Counted from the first letter of the stretch, positions 1 through 11,126 are shown. The stretch is DNA of 64,000 bases from Zymoseptoria tritici IPO323 (GCF_000219625.1 NC_018206.1:620001-684000), one strand, 5' to 3'. Program-made: numbers and translations. The notes: a model not told the origin generated them from the letters alone.

Positions 1-1
1 T

Positions 2-386
2 CATATTCGGGATGCCTCCTTCCAAACCTCCCACCGCAGCCCCCAACAGCTTCACAACCACCTGCTCAAATTCCTCCAAACCACATCGCGCTCCATCCCA
101 CACATCAAGGTAGTCCTCTCATCTACTTGTATGGACTCTCTGTCGGCGCTACCGTCGCAAGACCACCACCTCCAAAGCCGTCGAATTCACTCACTTCCCG
201 ACGCCAAGCCTGCAAACTCAAATTCAGACTTTGCGGGCTGTGATTGGCCCAACCTCCTTTTTCACCTGCAGACGTCAGTGGGCGTACAAGGACGCTGGAA
301 GCTTCTTGCCTGCGCCACAGGTTGACGGGGATGTGCTTGCGAGCGCGGTTTACTGTCTAGCAATTGCTAGAGCGGTTGAGATCTGA
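2..386 (+). CDS. 3' end of a gene entering from the left edge, unknown product
   Basis: Two exons can be read: 2-109 and 162-386, joined in phase 0 over a 52-nt intron (GTAGTC...GCAAG). The frame is open from the window edge and ends with TGA at 384-386, giving the last 110 residues. The sequence is basic and then mixed, ending in an Ala-rich stretch (DVLASAVYCLAIARAVEI). I do not recognise the family. The start and most of the gene lie outside the window. The good match of frame, splice sites and phase is what supports it; the alternative is chance open frames. Confidence 0.5.
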
Positions 387-512
387 CAAGGCGTGTGATT
401 CCAAAATCCAGTTCATAACGTGGTCAGGTATTGGTCGTCATGCGATCGAGCCGCAACACTTGAGTCTGAATCTATGCTAGCCCACATATTGCGGGACTGC
501 GCTGCTCCCTTT

Positions 513-1799
513 TCAGAACGAGAACGCTTCTGCATCGTTCAGCAGCCTTGCATCGTATTCCACGTCCTCGATGATGTCTTCAACGCGCGCGCAGTTTGAC
601 ACAATAGACATCCACCTTGCTCTCAAGTAGACCACATCATCCGTCAGCGCAGCCATGAATCTGCCCATCTCAGCAACTTGCTCCTGCTTCCCAAAAGCGT
701 ACACATTTCGACACTGAAGATTCATTAGCACTTGTAGCAAATGGTCCTGACTCCTGTGTCTGGAACTTACCCTCTCAATTCCTGGAGCGATTGAAGGCAC
801 TGCAACCACGGCGCGTTTTCCGTCGGGTCGAATCTTCGTCATTGAGATGACAGAGTGCATATCGGGTGGCATTTGGCGGGTCAAGTGCGGCTGCATACCT
901 GCGGTCTGAAGTCCGTTAGCTCTGTCAACATGGAGAGGAATCATATACACATACCACGAGGAGTGTACCGACAACAACCTCCAACTTGCCCCTCCAATGC
1001 TCGATGATCGCAACACCGTTGGGTGCAATGATCTGGGCGCAGAACATCCGCAGTCCTGGACACACTGTAAGAAATGGTGCCTCCTTTCTGAGCGGACCCG
1101 GCCTGCTCCATGAAAGCCATGGCGGAGTTCGCTCGCCGTCGGCATGAACAGGGTGGGATGTCGTATCTTGCTGAAGCCGACGTGACAAGTCTTCGAAGAG
1201 TTGCCTGGTCTCCAAATCGTGCTCGATAAGTTGCTTGGAGGAAAGAACCGCCAACTTGATTCTTTGAAAGAACTCAAGTCGCGCCTGCAGATCCCGAAAT
1301 AGCGTGCGGTTTGTCAGGGCGCGTCTGAGCTCCGGGAGGAGTTGCTGTAGAGACAGCAAAGCATCACAGAGAGCAAACTGTGGATTCTCGGCGATGTAGT
1401 CTCGAATCTGTTCGGCGTCCTTCTTTGGGTCCAAAATCATGTGTTGTCGAACCTCTTCCTTCTCCACGTGTTGATGTTGCGCAGCATGGTGAAGTATCAG
1501 CAAGTCAATGTTCTCGACCTTGGACGCAAGACTATGGAGATATTGCTGATCGCACATGCGCTGCTCATTGATCGAGCCTGCTTCATCTGCGTCTGTTAGT
1601 CGGAGCCTTAACTTCGTTTCAGACTCCGCTTACCTTGGGTCAATCCGCGATCACCAGCTACTGAAGGCCGAGTACGATGAGAGTGTGCAAGAATAGGAGG
1701 TGCGGGATAAAGGCGCGGAAAGTTATCGGCAAGCTCCATATTGTGATATTGCGATGTCCGCAATGAGGTGAAGTTCTCCCTGACATGCTTATGAGCCAT
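513..1799 (-). CDS. Unknown protein, divergent neighbour of MAT1-1-1
   Basis: Four exons on the minus strand (1634-1799, 955-1577, 771-905, 513-713) give a 374-residue protein. All three introns are 49-57 nt with GT...AG ends and good branch sites (GCTAACGG before 906, GCTAATG before 714), and the phases agree. The ATG at 1799 is the first true ATG in the frame. Residues 60-200 look helical and rich in Leu, Gln and charged residues; there is no signal peptide or membrane segment. I do not recognise a domain. The start codon lies 202 bp from that of MAT1-1-1, so the two genes probably share a promoter. It could be an idiomorph-linked gene of the kind described in Mycosphaerellaceae MAT loci, but that is inference. 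Confidence 0.65.
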
Positions 1800-2001
1800 C
1801 AACCACGCTAGCAGATTTTCATGTGCTCAAACTCTAATAGTGACAGGGGTCAGTCGCCCAGCCACAATTTCCGTGGCAACAAAGTGCTCTGAAACTTTTC
1901 AACTTGAGACATTCCTTTCTTCCATCCACATGCCGCATTTGCGCATCCCTTTGTTACCACACTTTCATCACACCCAAACAATCGGAGCCACTACCGTCGA
2001 C

Positions 2002-3141
2002 ATGGCTGCCGCCGTGTCAGCGCAAGAGATGGCTCTCTATCTCACTGGGTGTACTCAGGAGCAGCGTGATCAGTTCAACGAAATGCTGCAGCAGATCAAC
2101 AGCCAGGCCTCCTCCCTCAATATGGGCACAACTCTCGTCCATTCTGGCGTGACCAAGAACACCAAGAGGAAGGGCAAGCTGACCAAGGCCGATCTGGCGT
2201 CCATCGGACCACCGAAGCGTCCGCTCAACTCGTGGATGGCATTTCGCAGTATGTGTCGCAGTCTGCTTTGAATGAGAAGTTATCACTGACGAGAAATGCG
2301 CAGACTTCTACATTCCTCTTATGCTGGGCGTTCCGCAGAAGTGTGTCTCCAAGACGATGACTATGTTGTGGTCCAACGATCTTTTCAAGGCAAAGTGGTA
2401 CGTTCGACAGTCTTCCCTCCACGTGCGTCGCTGACTTGTCTTTCAGGGCTCTCCTGTCCAAGGCCTACAGTGTCGCTCGCGGCACTCGCGCCAAAATCGA
2501 TGTTCCGCTTTCTGGCTTCTTCGCACTGTGCGCTCCACTTGTGGGCGTCATCCCACCACAGGACTACTTGGGCATGTTGGGATGGCAGATGACCGCACCG
2601 AGACCCGGCGAGACTGTAAGCTTCGTGATATTGAATTTTGTTGCATTCCAGACTGACCTCATCCCAGACGCCATGCCTCCTCCGCATCTTCACCCCAGAT
2701 TTCGATCAGTTCTCCCAGCACATCAAGTACACCACACTCACCGTGGACGATCTCGTCAAGACCTGCTACGCCGCAGGTTACGTCGTCGCGGACGACGACT
2801 CCTCGCCAGGCATGAGCGCTCAAGGTTCTCTCACCATGGTGTCCAAGCCCGCCACCACCGCGGTCGCTGCCCCGAAGGCCTCCAAGCCAACTCCCGCCCC
2901 ACTGGGCCGCAAGATGCTCGCTAAGGCCACTGCTGCTTTGGAGCAGACTGGCACTGCATACCCGTACAACGATCATTTCGATCCCACCACCCAGTTCGAC
3001 GTCAGCTTCAACCCCGCTGCCGTTGACACCGCGGTCGAGGACGGTGGCCTCTGGAACGCATTCACCCCGACAGCACAGAGCGGAGAGAATGTGCTCGCTG
3101 ACGATGTCATCTGGTCGGACTTCATCGACTCCGAGATGTGA
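2002..3141 (+). CDS. MAT1-1-1: MAT1-1-1 mating-type alpha-box transcription factor
   Basis: Four exons (2002-2248, 2304-2397, 2447-2615, 2668-3141) give 327 residues. Residues ~69-165 form the alpha box (MATalpha_HMG): it opens with GPPKRPLNSWMAFR, continues through FYIPLMLGVPQK and MTMLWSNDLF and ends near DYLGMLGWQM. This is the DNA-binding regulator that sets MAT1-1 identity and drives pheromone and mating genes. The first intron interrupts the alpha box right after AFR, where a conserved intron is known in this family. The C-terminal half is Ala/Pro/Thr-rich with an acidic end. ATG 2002 was chosen because it fits the usual short N-terminus; upstream in-frame ATGs (for example 1930) exist. 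No MAT1-2-1 HMG gene is present, which suggests a heterothallic MAT1-1 strain. Confidence 0.95.
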
Positions 3142-3653
3142 AAGAGCGACAGACAGCTGCACCCAGGCTTTTGAGCAGTAAGAGAGGCGCACACAGACAG
3201 TACGACTCGGTCAGGAATGAAGATTGGAAAGAGACATGGTCGCCGCCTTCGCAAAGGCGGCTTGTTGACGCCTCCACGCGAGATGAACATCGCAGTTGGG
3301 AGAATCGAGCGTTTGCTCGACACATACTGCTCACTGCCTTCACAGAAGAGGCTTGCTTGCGCCTGTATCCGCGCAGAACATAGCAGTTGACGAGCACACA
3401 CTCGACACAACTGATCGCCTGTCACTGAACAGGGAGCGACCGAGTTGTAGTAGCTTCGAGTACATACTGCGTTAAAATTTCACACTGAATCACGTCTCTT
3501 GTCAATTGAAGTCTTCGTTCTCATCGCTTGAGATGGTCCAGCTGGTATGCGCACCTTGTTTACGGCCCGCGCGGTTCGAAATTTGTTTGCGCCAATCTTC
3601 ACCGCGTCCAAAGTCGAAAGACACTCTCGCACATCAACTTTCGCTCCCCAGTC
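3142..3653. other. Intergenic region inside the MAT locus
   Basis: A stretch of 512 bp between MAT1-1-1 and the next gene. Short open frames here lack splice support. I see the 3' end of MAT1-1-1 and presumably the promoter of the gene at 3654, but no repeat or RNA gene. Confidence 0.5.
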
Positions 3654-4554
3654 ATGGCGCCGCTCTTCCCACGAGTGACGGGTGATCATCATCCAGATGC
3701 TGAGTTGTATCAGATGAGGTACGCTCTCAACCAAGCCGCCAGTATCTGCGACGAGTTCTTCGCAAACGAACCCGTCCGCACAAAGGATGACCCCAGACTC
3801 CCCAGAGCGCAGCGCAGCGATGCTCTCCCTGACATCCCGCCGCGTCCGACTTCACTCACTGATCATCCTGCGAATGCACAACACCAGAAGATGAGGCAAG
3901 ATCTGTACCGCGAAGAAGCCAGAATCGCCACCGCGATCCGCAATCACTTCAGCGAGAGGATCAACAATCCGAACACTCCAGAACCCACCGAAGGCCTCCT
4001 CGGCAATGATATGCAGAAGTCTATGCAGCAAGGACCAGAGTTGACAACGGAAGACTACGCGGTGATCAGTAAGGGTTTTCAAGACAGGCTGAAGCGGTAA
4101 GATCGACAGACCACCAACGTGGACAAAGCATTCGCTGACACATTCACAGCGACGTTGATCGCTTCGCGACTTCCAACGGACTCCTGGGCGCCGACTGGCG
4201 AGCCCACACTGGCGGCTTACACGAGGAGTGCGTCGAGATCATGGTGGATTTCTACTTGGAGTACGGTCCTCCCAACGTCGCCGAGACGCTCATGCTGGCG
4301 GAGCTTCTGCGCTACCCGACGAACGCGGTGACCTGGTTCTGTGAGTGCACGCGACATTAGCCCAGCAGAATATTTGTACTGACCAAATCGCAGTCGCCCG
4401 CATTGTACAAAATGCCGCCGACGCCCGCCGAGGCGAGAAGCTCGTCGCGAACAAGGTGTTCCAACTGAGACTGAAGGAGTACGGAATGCTCGAGGCAATG
4501 CAGACGTACACGCGCAATCAAGCTGCAGCACAGCACATCGCCGACATGGACTGA
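3654..4554 (+). CDS. MAT-linked protein of unknown function (candidate MAT accessory gene)
   Basis: Three exons (3654-4096, 4150-4340, 4394-4554) give a 264-residue soluble protein; both introns are 53 nt and the phases agree. ATG 3654 (MAPLFPRV) is preferred to an upstream in-frame ATG at 3531 because the extension looks non-coding. The protein is mostly helical and charged, with no signal peptide, membrane segment or familiar domain. It lies 0.5 kb downstream of MAT1-1-1 on the same strand. Extra MAT-associated genes of unknown function have been described in Mycosphaerellaceae (such as MAT1-1-10); this could be one by position, but I cannot confirm it by sequence. Confidence 0.75.
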
Positions 4555-4690
4555 GCGCGAAGCCAGGTCTCAAATTGTGTGGAGTCAACATGCGGTACAA
4601 CATTCTGACCGAACGAGAAGAGCTCACCTGCGCCGGAATAGATACTGCACTGCATTGCTCGGAGCGACCAGCAGGATAGTTATCTTGGAA

Positions 4691-5709
4691 TCACTTGTCT
4701 GCATCCCACGCTCTCTTCTCCCCTTGCTTCGTCCAGACCAAGTCATTCACATTCCTTTCTCCTTCCGCGGCGCTTCCTTGCAGCTTTGTGCCACCCCCTT
4801 GCCAATTCAGCACCTCCTGCTCTGTGAATCCCGCTGCCCTCAATCGTTCCGCGCCGCCTGTACGCCATTTCGCACGATCACGCATCGCCTCAAGCGCCAT
4901 GTCCCAGTCACCCCCTTCAACCTCCTTCCCGTCATCCTCCAATGCAACATCTTCTCGCGGATCATACGACGGGTCAAAGCGGGCGTTGATGTCTGCATTC
5001 TTGTAAGCTCCACGACCTCGCGGCGGGTTCTTGGGAGGCGGCTCTGGACCGAGAACGTCCGAGTCAGAGTCTTGGTCTGAGGGATGGCATGGTACGGGAG
5101 ACCGCGCTTTGGGAGGGGAGAGACTTTTGGATCGAGGTTGCTTGTCGGAGGGATCTCTGGTAGTCTTGCTGCTACGATGGCGACGGGACCCAGAGCTACG
5201 ACGAGGAGATCTTGATCTTGACCTGGAGGGAGAGCGATGCCGTCGTCGACCATCTTTCTTGCTGCTGTCTGCCTCGCGGTCTTTGCTTCGATGATGTCCA
5301 TGACGGCTATATTTCCGGGGCCTTTTCTCTTCTCGATCTTGGTGGCTTCCTCCCAGTCGACCGTACCTTTCACCACGGTGTCTCGTGCTGTCCTCTCCTT
5401 GTCTGTCCTTCCCATCCCTCCCATCCCGCGTGCGATCCTCTCTTCGCAGCTTGCGTAGTCTAGCTCTCGCCTCCTGCTCTTCCTTGGCTTTCAGCGCGGC
5501 ATTGTGACTGTCAACATCTCGAACAATGTTTCGGAGGAATCGAGTATTAGGTTTGGGCGCATCGCTTCTTGGTCTGCCTTGTGATCAGCGAAGGCATACA
5601 TGTGATTGAGCGAGCGTACAGCGTACCTTTTGAACGACACGCCACGCTCGGCATCTCGCTTGAGCAGTTGAGCAACATACGCATCCGTTAATTCCTCACT
5701 GGTAGGCAT
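4691..5709 (-). CDS. RS-rich pre-mRNA splicing-related protein (PRP38B-like annotation group)
   Basis: Two exons (5627-5709 and 4691-5573) with a 53-nt intron give ~321 residues. The N-terminus (PTSEELTDAYVAQLLKRDAE) is followed after the splice by RPRSDAPKPNTRFLRNIVRD, a conserved opening of fungal proteins usually labelled pre-mRNA-splicing factor 38B. Residues ~75-190 are rich in Arg-Ser/Arg-Asp dipeptides, typical of spliceosome-associated nuclear proteins. The C-terminus has conserved Trp-containing blocks (RAKWRTGGAERLRAAGF, VWTKQGEKRAWDADK). A role in splicing follows from family membership and composition only. It shares a 169-bp divergent promoter with the Sos7 gene. Confidence 0.75.
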
Positions 5710-5878
5710 TGCACAATTCGGGCGGTATGCGAGGTGAGGTGAAGTCGACTTACAGGAAGCCTGGGTTGTGATCGTCTTTCACAAGCGAACCTTGTCCCTT
5801 CCTTGAACCTTCCCCCGCATTGTTTACTTCCCTCCCTCTCACACGCGTCTCCTGCAACACCGACAGACGACATACGCC

Positions 5879-6711
5879 ATGGATCCGAACGACGCCCTCG
5901 CGGCCCTCCGTGCACCGGACGCACAATCACTTTCGATCATCAGCCTCACTGCCTCCAAGTCCTCCCCTTCGACACTCCCTCCCGCCGCATTGGCAGCAGA
6001 CCTCACGCACTACCGCGACTTATTCTCGAAACTACGCTTCTCATACCTGGAGCAAGTCACGAAGGAACGATTCTTGCGTACACTCACCGCGGATCCGCCC
6101 GAGTTTGCCGATGCTCAGGAAAATGCCGAGCTCGAAGAGCGGTTGGTGGGATTGAAAGCACGGTTGAAGGACAAGAAGGGCGAGGTTCGGGACATGATCG
6201 GAGAGTTGGAAGAGCAGGGACGAGTCCTGGCCGGACGTGAGTGACATGGGAAGAAATTTGCAGAGGCGGCATGCTGACAAGAGGGGACTGAACAGGGTAC
6301 GAGCAACTACAACTGCAGACAGCACAACTGGAGACTCTCCCAGCCACGATCGCAGGATTACAAGATACCATCTCCCGGCTTGAGGCCAGCGCGGAACCGC
6401 GATCCTCAAATCCAGAGCAGAACCTCTCTCTGCCCGAAACGAATGCTCTCGTGCAACAGCGTGAGCAGGAACTTACCAGCCTGGACGTGGAGATTGAGAG
6501 ACTACAAGCTGCACTGCCGGCGAAAAAGGCAGAGGTGCAGAGACTGAGGGACGAGCTGGCGCCGGTGCAGCTTAGGAAGATCAAGGCTGTGGAAGAGGCG
6601 GAGGAGGCGAAGCGGAGAAGAGCAGATGGTGGGCGAGCAGATGAGCTGGAAGATCAGGGCAGATGGCTAAGAGGTGTGGAAGGAGCACTGAAGGGAATGC
6701 TTGAGGTTTGA
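5879..6711 (+). CDS. SOS7: Kinetochore protein Sos7-like coiled-coil protein
   Basis: Two exons (5879-6236, 6296-6711), 59-nt intron, 257 residues. The N-terminal block around RDLFSKLRFSYLEQVTKE with a following L/E-rich heptad region (ELEERLVGLKARLKDKKGEV) matches the fungal Sos7 coiled-coil family. Sos7 binds Spc7/KNL1 at the outer kinetochore and is the counterpart of budding-yeast Kre28. From residue ~80 almost the whole protein is predicted coiled coil, ending in LRGVEGALKGMLEV. The assignment rests on recognition of the N-terminal motif and the architecture. Confidence 0.75.
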
Positions 6712-7491
6712 AGGCTTGTCGTTTGAAGGATCTTGGTCTTGGGATGGCGTTGGGCCTGGTCGGAGCTGCGTTGATACCCCGGAGAATTTTTGGAGTCATT
6801 GATCTGATTCTACCTCGATCGAGACTGTGCTTCTTGACTGTCAGCTCTGCGCGAGCATGAGGAGCAACCCCTCTGTCAAGAGTCTTCACAAAAGCATCGC
6901 TCTCACAGCTTTCGAGAGCAGAGCTCCAACGCCACAGCATCCGCTATTGCTCCGGAGCAGCATCTTCGAGCATTGCGCAGACTAGATCTGCAGAGGATCC
7001 GGCCACCTTCACTCTTGGTCTTCAGGGTGGAACCATCGGACCACGCGCCATCGCGATTTACCTGTTCGCTCACTTTGACCAAGCGAGTCGGGCGAGACCT
7101 TTTGGATCGGCTCAATTCCAGCGGAGCTGCTACCTCATGTCGCATCTGACAGGGAGCCAAGGACAGCCGCTTGGCTGGCAACGTCAGGATCCGTTGGTGA
7201 GAATGGCCAGGCGCGAGCACGGTAGCATCCTAGATACGGCTCCGAGGTTTCCATAGCCTTGCGTGTCATTTGCAGAGAGGTGGCCTAGCAGGTATTCCCG
7301 TGAAGATGCACGAAGTGAAAGAGTGCAACGTACAGCATGAAGATACGACTTGGGTCTGCTAAAACCTGCTTCAGATCCGACAGCTCACAAGCTTTAGATT
7401 CAGCACCGACATATGCCAATGACGTCCAGTCTATGCACATGGTCATTCACATCTTCTCAAGATCTCGTGGTGCAACATCCAGTCAACCCAC
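6712..7491. other. Intergenic region between Sos7 and SDR genes
   Basis: A stretch of 780 bp. Several frames are open at 6930-7250, but codon use does not favour one over another and no ATG/splice model holds. I see no repeat or RNA gene. Confidence 0.4.
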
Positions 7492-8277
7492 TCATGGATC
7501 TCCAACCCAACCTCCATCAACCACATAACTACTCCCTGTCACTCCACTAGCGTCATCACTCGCCAGAAACAAAATCACCCTCGCCACTTCCTCTGGCACA
7601 AGAACCCTTTTAATCATCTGCGCCTCCATGGTCCAAGCCTCATACTCCTTCGTCAACACCTCCTTCTTCTGCCTCTCCGTAGCAATCGATCCAGGCATGA
7701 TAGAATTCACCCTCACCCCATCCACCCCAAACTCCTTCGCATGCGTCCTCGTAAGTCCCAGCACTGCCGCTTTGCAAGTCGTGTACACCGGCAATCCCAC
7801 TGCAGGAATCCTCCAAGTGATACTGCCCATATTAATGATACTGCCGCTTTTCTGCTTTCTCATCGCGGGAGCTAGGTACTGCGAGAGGAAGAACTGATGG
7901 CGAAGGTTTACGGCGATGTTGAAGTCCCAGATCTCCGGCGTGACTTCATCCGTCGCTGCTCGGGCGAGGCCTCCAGCTGAAGCGGCATTGTTGACCAGGA
8001 CGTCGACGGCGCCGTGCTTGGCGAGGACTTCGTCGGCGATGGCTTTCAAGCGGCTGAGATCTGTGACGTCGCATTGGTGGAAATCTGGGATCGGATGGCC
8101 GAGACTGCGGATCTGTTCGATCAACGCTGTTGCAGACTCTGTTGAGATGTCGAGGATGATGGTTTGAGCGCCTTGAGCTGCAAAGGCGAGGATGGCGGCG
8201 GCTCCTATGCCTTCTGCTCCTCCGGTGACGAGAACTTTCTTCCCGCGGAGGGAAGGGTAGGTCGCGTATTCAGGCAT
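7492..8277 (-). CDS. Short-chain dehydrogenase/reductase (classical SDR)
   Basis: An intronless gene of 261 residues, the usual length for classical SDRs. The Rossmann nucleotide-binding motif TGGAEGIG is at residues 18-25, NNAA at 96-99, and the catalytic set Asn124, Ser152, Tyr165 and Lys169 (YTTCK) is complete. The C-terminal motif SYVVDGGW is typical of FabG-like SDRs. It should catalyse NAD(P)(H)-dependent alcohol/carbonyl interconversion in the cytosol. The substrate cannot be told from the sequence; sugar dehydrogenases and ketoacyl reductases of this fold look alike. Neighbours give no pathway clue. Confidence 0.9.
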   Translation of the reverse strand: MPEYATYPSLRGKKVLVTGGAEGIGAAAILAFAAQGAQTIILDISTESATALIEQIRSLGHPIPDFHQCDVTDLSRLKAIADEVLAKHGAVDVLVNNAASAGGLARAATDEVTPEIWDFNIAVNLRHQFFLSQYLAPAMRKQKSGSIINMGSITWRIPAVGLPVYTTCKAAVLGLTRTHAKEFGVDGVRVNSIMPGSIATERQKKEVLTKEYEAWTMEAQMIKRVLVPEEVARVILFLASDDASGVTGSSYVVDGGWVGDP

Positions 8278-9133
8278 GGTGTGAAGTGTTCACAGTACGT
8301 AACGATGCCGGCATGGGTATATGGCCGTGTCAAGTGAGTGTGGACTTGGTTTCTGTTCTTGCAATGCTTCTGTCCCATGCCCCCGGGAGGTGGAGATCAT
8401 CAGGTCAGCTCTCACGTGGGGACATTTTACCTCATTTTGCCAGCCGGATAATACATTAGCACTGGTCACGAAAGGAGCGTACCAGCAGTGTTGTGCGCAG
8501 TAGTAGACAATGTGGATGTGACGATGCCTTTTGCTGGGGTCAAAACTCGAGGAAGTTCATATTGAGGTTGGAGATGATGTTCTCGAGTGAGAGGCCAAGG
8601 AAAGTTTGGCAGCATCGCTCGTGCTCGAACCGAATCAAACTCTCCCGCGATGCCGACTCTGTCATTATCGCGTGTACTAGTGACGAGTGCGTGTTGTGCA
8701 GACAGCGAGCAGCAATACAATGGCAGCAATACAATGGCAGCATCAGCATTGGAAGCCTCCAGGAGACGTGCTTTTCACCTGTGCTTCTGCATTGGATATG
8801 TCAACGGTGCATAGCTGATTCAATGCTGTGAGTGAAGTGTACTCCTAGCAGCTCCTGCCTGCCCGTCTCGTGACAATGTCATACAGTATGTCCGTGTTCG
8901 CAACCTCGTGGGAAGCACCAGGTGAACTTTATTGCCCAGTAGATGTTGCTGAAAGGCCCCACGGTGAGAACAGAACAGGACCGCTTCCTTCACCTCTCGG
9001 CCAGCACCGTAGCATCTTCTCGAACGAGCAAATTTCTCGGAGCTTGTTGCACGTTGTCCAGATCATACGCTGCCCTCGTCGCTGTACAATATCCTACAGA
9101 TCGCGTCTCGTCCTGATGTCCAGATCACATCTC
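8278..9133. other. Intergenic region between SDR and mrps14
   Basis: A stretch of 856 bp with no supported gene. A short direct duplication (cagcaatacaatgg, two copies) lies near 8710-8740. The remaining open frames are short and without splice support. Confidence 0.4.
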
Positions 9134-9544
9134 TTACCAGCTCGCCTTCTTCACTCCCGGTAATCTCCCTTCCAGCGCGTTCATTCGGAATTGGTACTGT
9201 GCACACCCGTCAGCTCCGATCTCTACCAAACCTCCAACCCTCCTTCATCCCTCTCATAGACTCACCCTAGACATCCTGAAGTCCGTCAAAATACCTCTGC
9301 CCTTCCCGCCCATCACGCATCTGTTCTTGATCTGTGTTGATCGCGTATAACAGTGCATCTGCGTGAGTTGTAATTGTGCTTGTGTCCTTGTGCGTTGTGG
9401 CAGAGATGTGTTGCGGATGATGTATCGGAGGGCCTGGCGTTCTGGTTCGTATTGCTCGAAGACCTTGCGTTTGGTATGATCGCGGATGATTTTGTTGTTG
9501 ATGAAGCATGAGAGATCGAGACGTTTGGGGCGAAATTGGGCCAT
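9134..9544 (-). CDS. mrps14: Mitochondrial small-subunit ribosomal protein S14 (Mrp2/uS14m)
   Basis: Two exons (9266-9544 and 9134-9196) with a 69-nt intron in phase 0 give 113 residues, the usual length of fungal Mrp2. The C-terminal signature KNRCVMGGKGRG...DFRMSRYQFR and the end LPGVKKASW identify bacterial-type S14. It belongs to the head of the mitochondrial small ribosomal subunit. The second exon encodes only 20 residues. The start codon lies 126 bp from the left TIR of a DNA transposon, which now occupies the upstream region. Confidence 0.93.
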
Positions 9545-9669
9545 GGCGACGGTGTGGTGAGGTCTCTATCGTCGCAAAGTGTTGTCGCAAAGGCGGTCTC
9601 GGAGATGTGCTGCGGCGGAGGGAGGAAAGTCCATCGTGCTGAAGTGTACACGCAATTCAAGATTGACAC

Positions 9670-9700
9670 CGAGGGCTGTGGAAATTGAACGTTGCACCCC
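9670..9700 (+). repeat. Left terminal inverted repeat
   Basis: Pairs with 11282-11312 in inverted orientation with one mismatch. It starts CGAGGGCTGTGG and ends in a run of C. Confidence 0.9.
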
Positions 9701-9815
9701 TCCGAGCTTTCAACGCGTGAACAACACCAATCTCCACAACGCGATATCTCAACAACCATTGCACCTAAACACTTGCATTGTATCTCAAATTGAAGCCCTG
9801 ATCTTCCTCTTCAAA

Positions 9816-11126
9816 ATGCGCCTACGCTCACATGGTAGAGTGCCCTCAACACCTCGCAGACGCGATGGAGGTATTCGCAAGGAACACCCCACCCCGAAGC
9901 GTTCGCAAGCAATCATACTACATCAGATTGCAGTGCCTAGACACGAGATATTCGACCTTACAGACATCCCTAGACGCACACAGCAATATCAGAAGAGCAA
10001 GGGACTGTCAGAGCGAAGAATGAAGACCCGGAGGGGGGCTCAAAGGGCCATATCAACGAGGACATTGAGGAAGATTATAGCATGGGTTTCTGAGTCCTTT
10101 GAACACCGCACAGTGAAGTGGCAAGAGCTGAAGGATCACTTCCACCTTGGGTGCAATGAACGGACGCTGAGGAATACAATGCATGCCGCTGGATACCACA
10201 AATGCAAGGCCTGTCAAAAGAGCTATCTGAGGGCTGCTAATGTCGACAAGAGGAAGGCGTTCTGTGCCACACGACTGTTTCTCACACTGGACTATTGGAA
10301 GAGCGTTCGCTTCACAGACGAGGTGCACTTCTGTGTTGAGGCCAGACGCGCTGCAATGGTCATTCGCAACCACGAGGAGCGTGAGTGCGAGACCTGCATT
10401 CAATTCAACAAGCGCAACACGACGTCTGTATTCCACTGCTGGGCAATGGTCGGCTGGGACTTCAAGAGCGAGCTCGTTTTCTACAACGTGGACGACATTG
10501 ACAGCGATCCAGCATGGGATAAAGAGGCTGTGGAGCAGATGGCTAACGCAGAGCTGAACGAGCCTGAACCGGTCGCAGTTCTCGAGACTGAGGCTGAGGA
10601 ACAACGCCTTCTAAACGACAATAGTATAGCCACATGCAAGCACCATTGCAAGGACAAGCAGGCCTGCAAACACGAGTGTTGTAAAGGCCGGTCAAAGCGC
10701 TCGAAGAAGGGCGGCAATCTAACACAGCAGCAATACCTCTACCGCATCTTCAAGCCTCACATTGAGCCCGTATGGCGACAACACGTCGCAGATCAGCTTC
10801 CATTCATTCTCGAGGAAGATAACGACGGTTCTCATGGCACGCGGTCAACTGACAACGACGTGCACCGCTACAAGATGTCGTTGCAAGGCTTCCTTTGGTA
10901 TGCGAATTCACCGCAATCCCCTGACCTCTCAGTGATTGAGAACGTGTGGCGAATCCTCAAGCAACGAGTCAAAAGCAGAGAGCCTACAACAAAGGATGAA
11001 TTGAGGTGCTATATCATCGAAGAATGGGCCAATATAACACAGGATGAGATCAACAAACTGGTGTTAACGATGCCTCAAAGGATTCACGACTGCTTTTACA
11101 ACGACGGCTTGCACACCAGCTTCTGA
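9816..11126 (+). CDS. Transposase, DDE superfamily (IS630/Tc1-like) with a Cys/His-rich insert
   Basis: An uninterrupted 436-residue frame. ATG 9816 is chosen because it is the first ATG inside the TIRs; the frame runs back beyond the left TIR only by chance. A basic, HTH-like N-terminal part precedes the catalytic core: FTDEVHF (first Asp), EEDNDGSHG (second Asp) and SPDLSVIENVW (Glu). All three acidic residues are present, with about 39 residues between the second Asp and the Glu. Between the first two catalytic residues sits an insert with CKHHCKDKQACKHECCK, which looks like a zinc-binding cluster. The protein should cut and paste the element. Confidence 0.9.
   Translation: MRLRSHGRVPSTPRRRDGGIRKEHPTPKRSQAIILHQIAVPRHEIFDLTDIPRRTQQYQKSKGLSERRMKTRRGAQRAISTRTLRKIIAWVSESFEHRTVKWQELKDHFHLGCNERTLRNTMHAAGYHKCKACQKSYLRAANVDKRKAFCATRLFLTLDYWKSVRFTDEVHFCVEARRAAMVIRNHEERECETCIQFNKRNTTSVFHCWAMVGWDFKSELVFYNVDDIDSDPAWDKEAVEQMANAELNEPEPVAVLETEAEEQRLLNDNSIATCKHHCKDKQACKHECCKGRSKRSKKGGNLTQQQYLYRIFKPHIEPVWRQHVADQLPFILEEDNDGSHGTRSTDNDVHRYKMSLQGFLWYANSPQSPDLSVIENVWRILKQRVKSREPTTKDELRCYIIEEWANITQDEINKLVLTMPQRIHDCFYNDGLHTSF

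Noticed and set aside
6930..7260. Overlapping open frames between Sos7 and the SDR gene
   Set aside because: Two frames are about equally coding-like in this GC-rich DNA and neither has a start with a valid splice model.
9579..9815. N-terminal extension of the transposase frame
   Set aside because: It begins outside the left TIR with a non-ATG codon; the first ATG inside the element is 9816.
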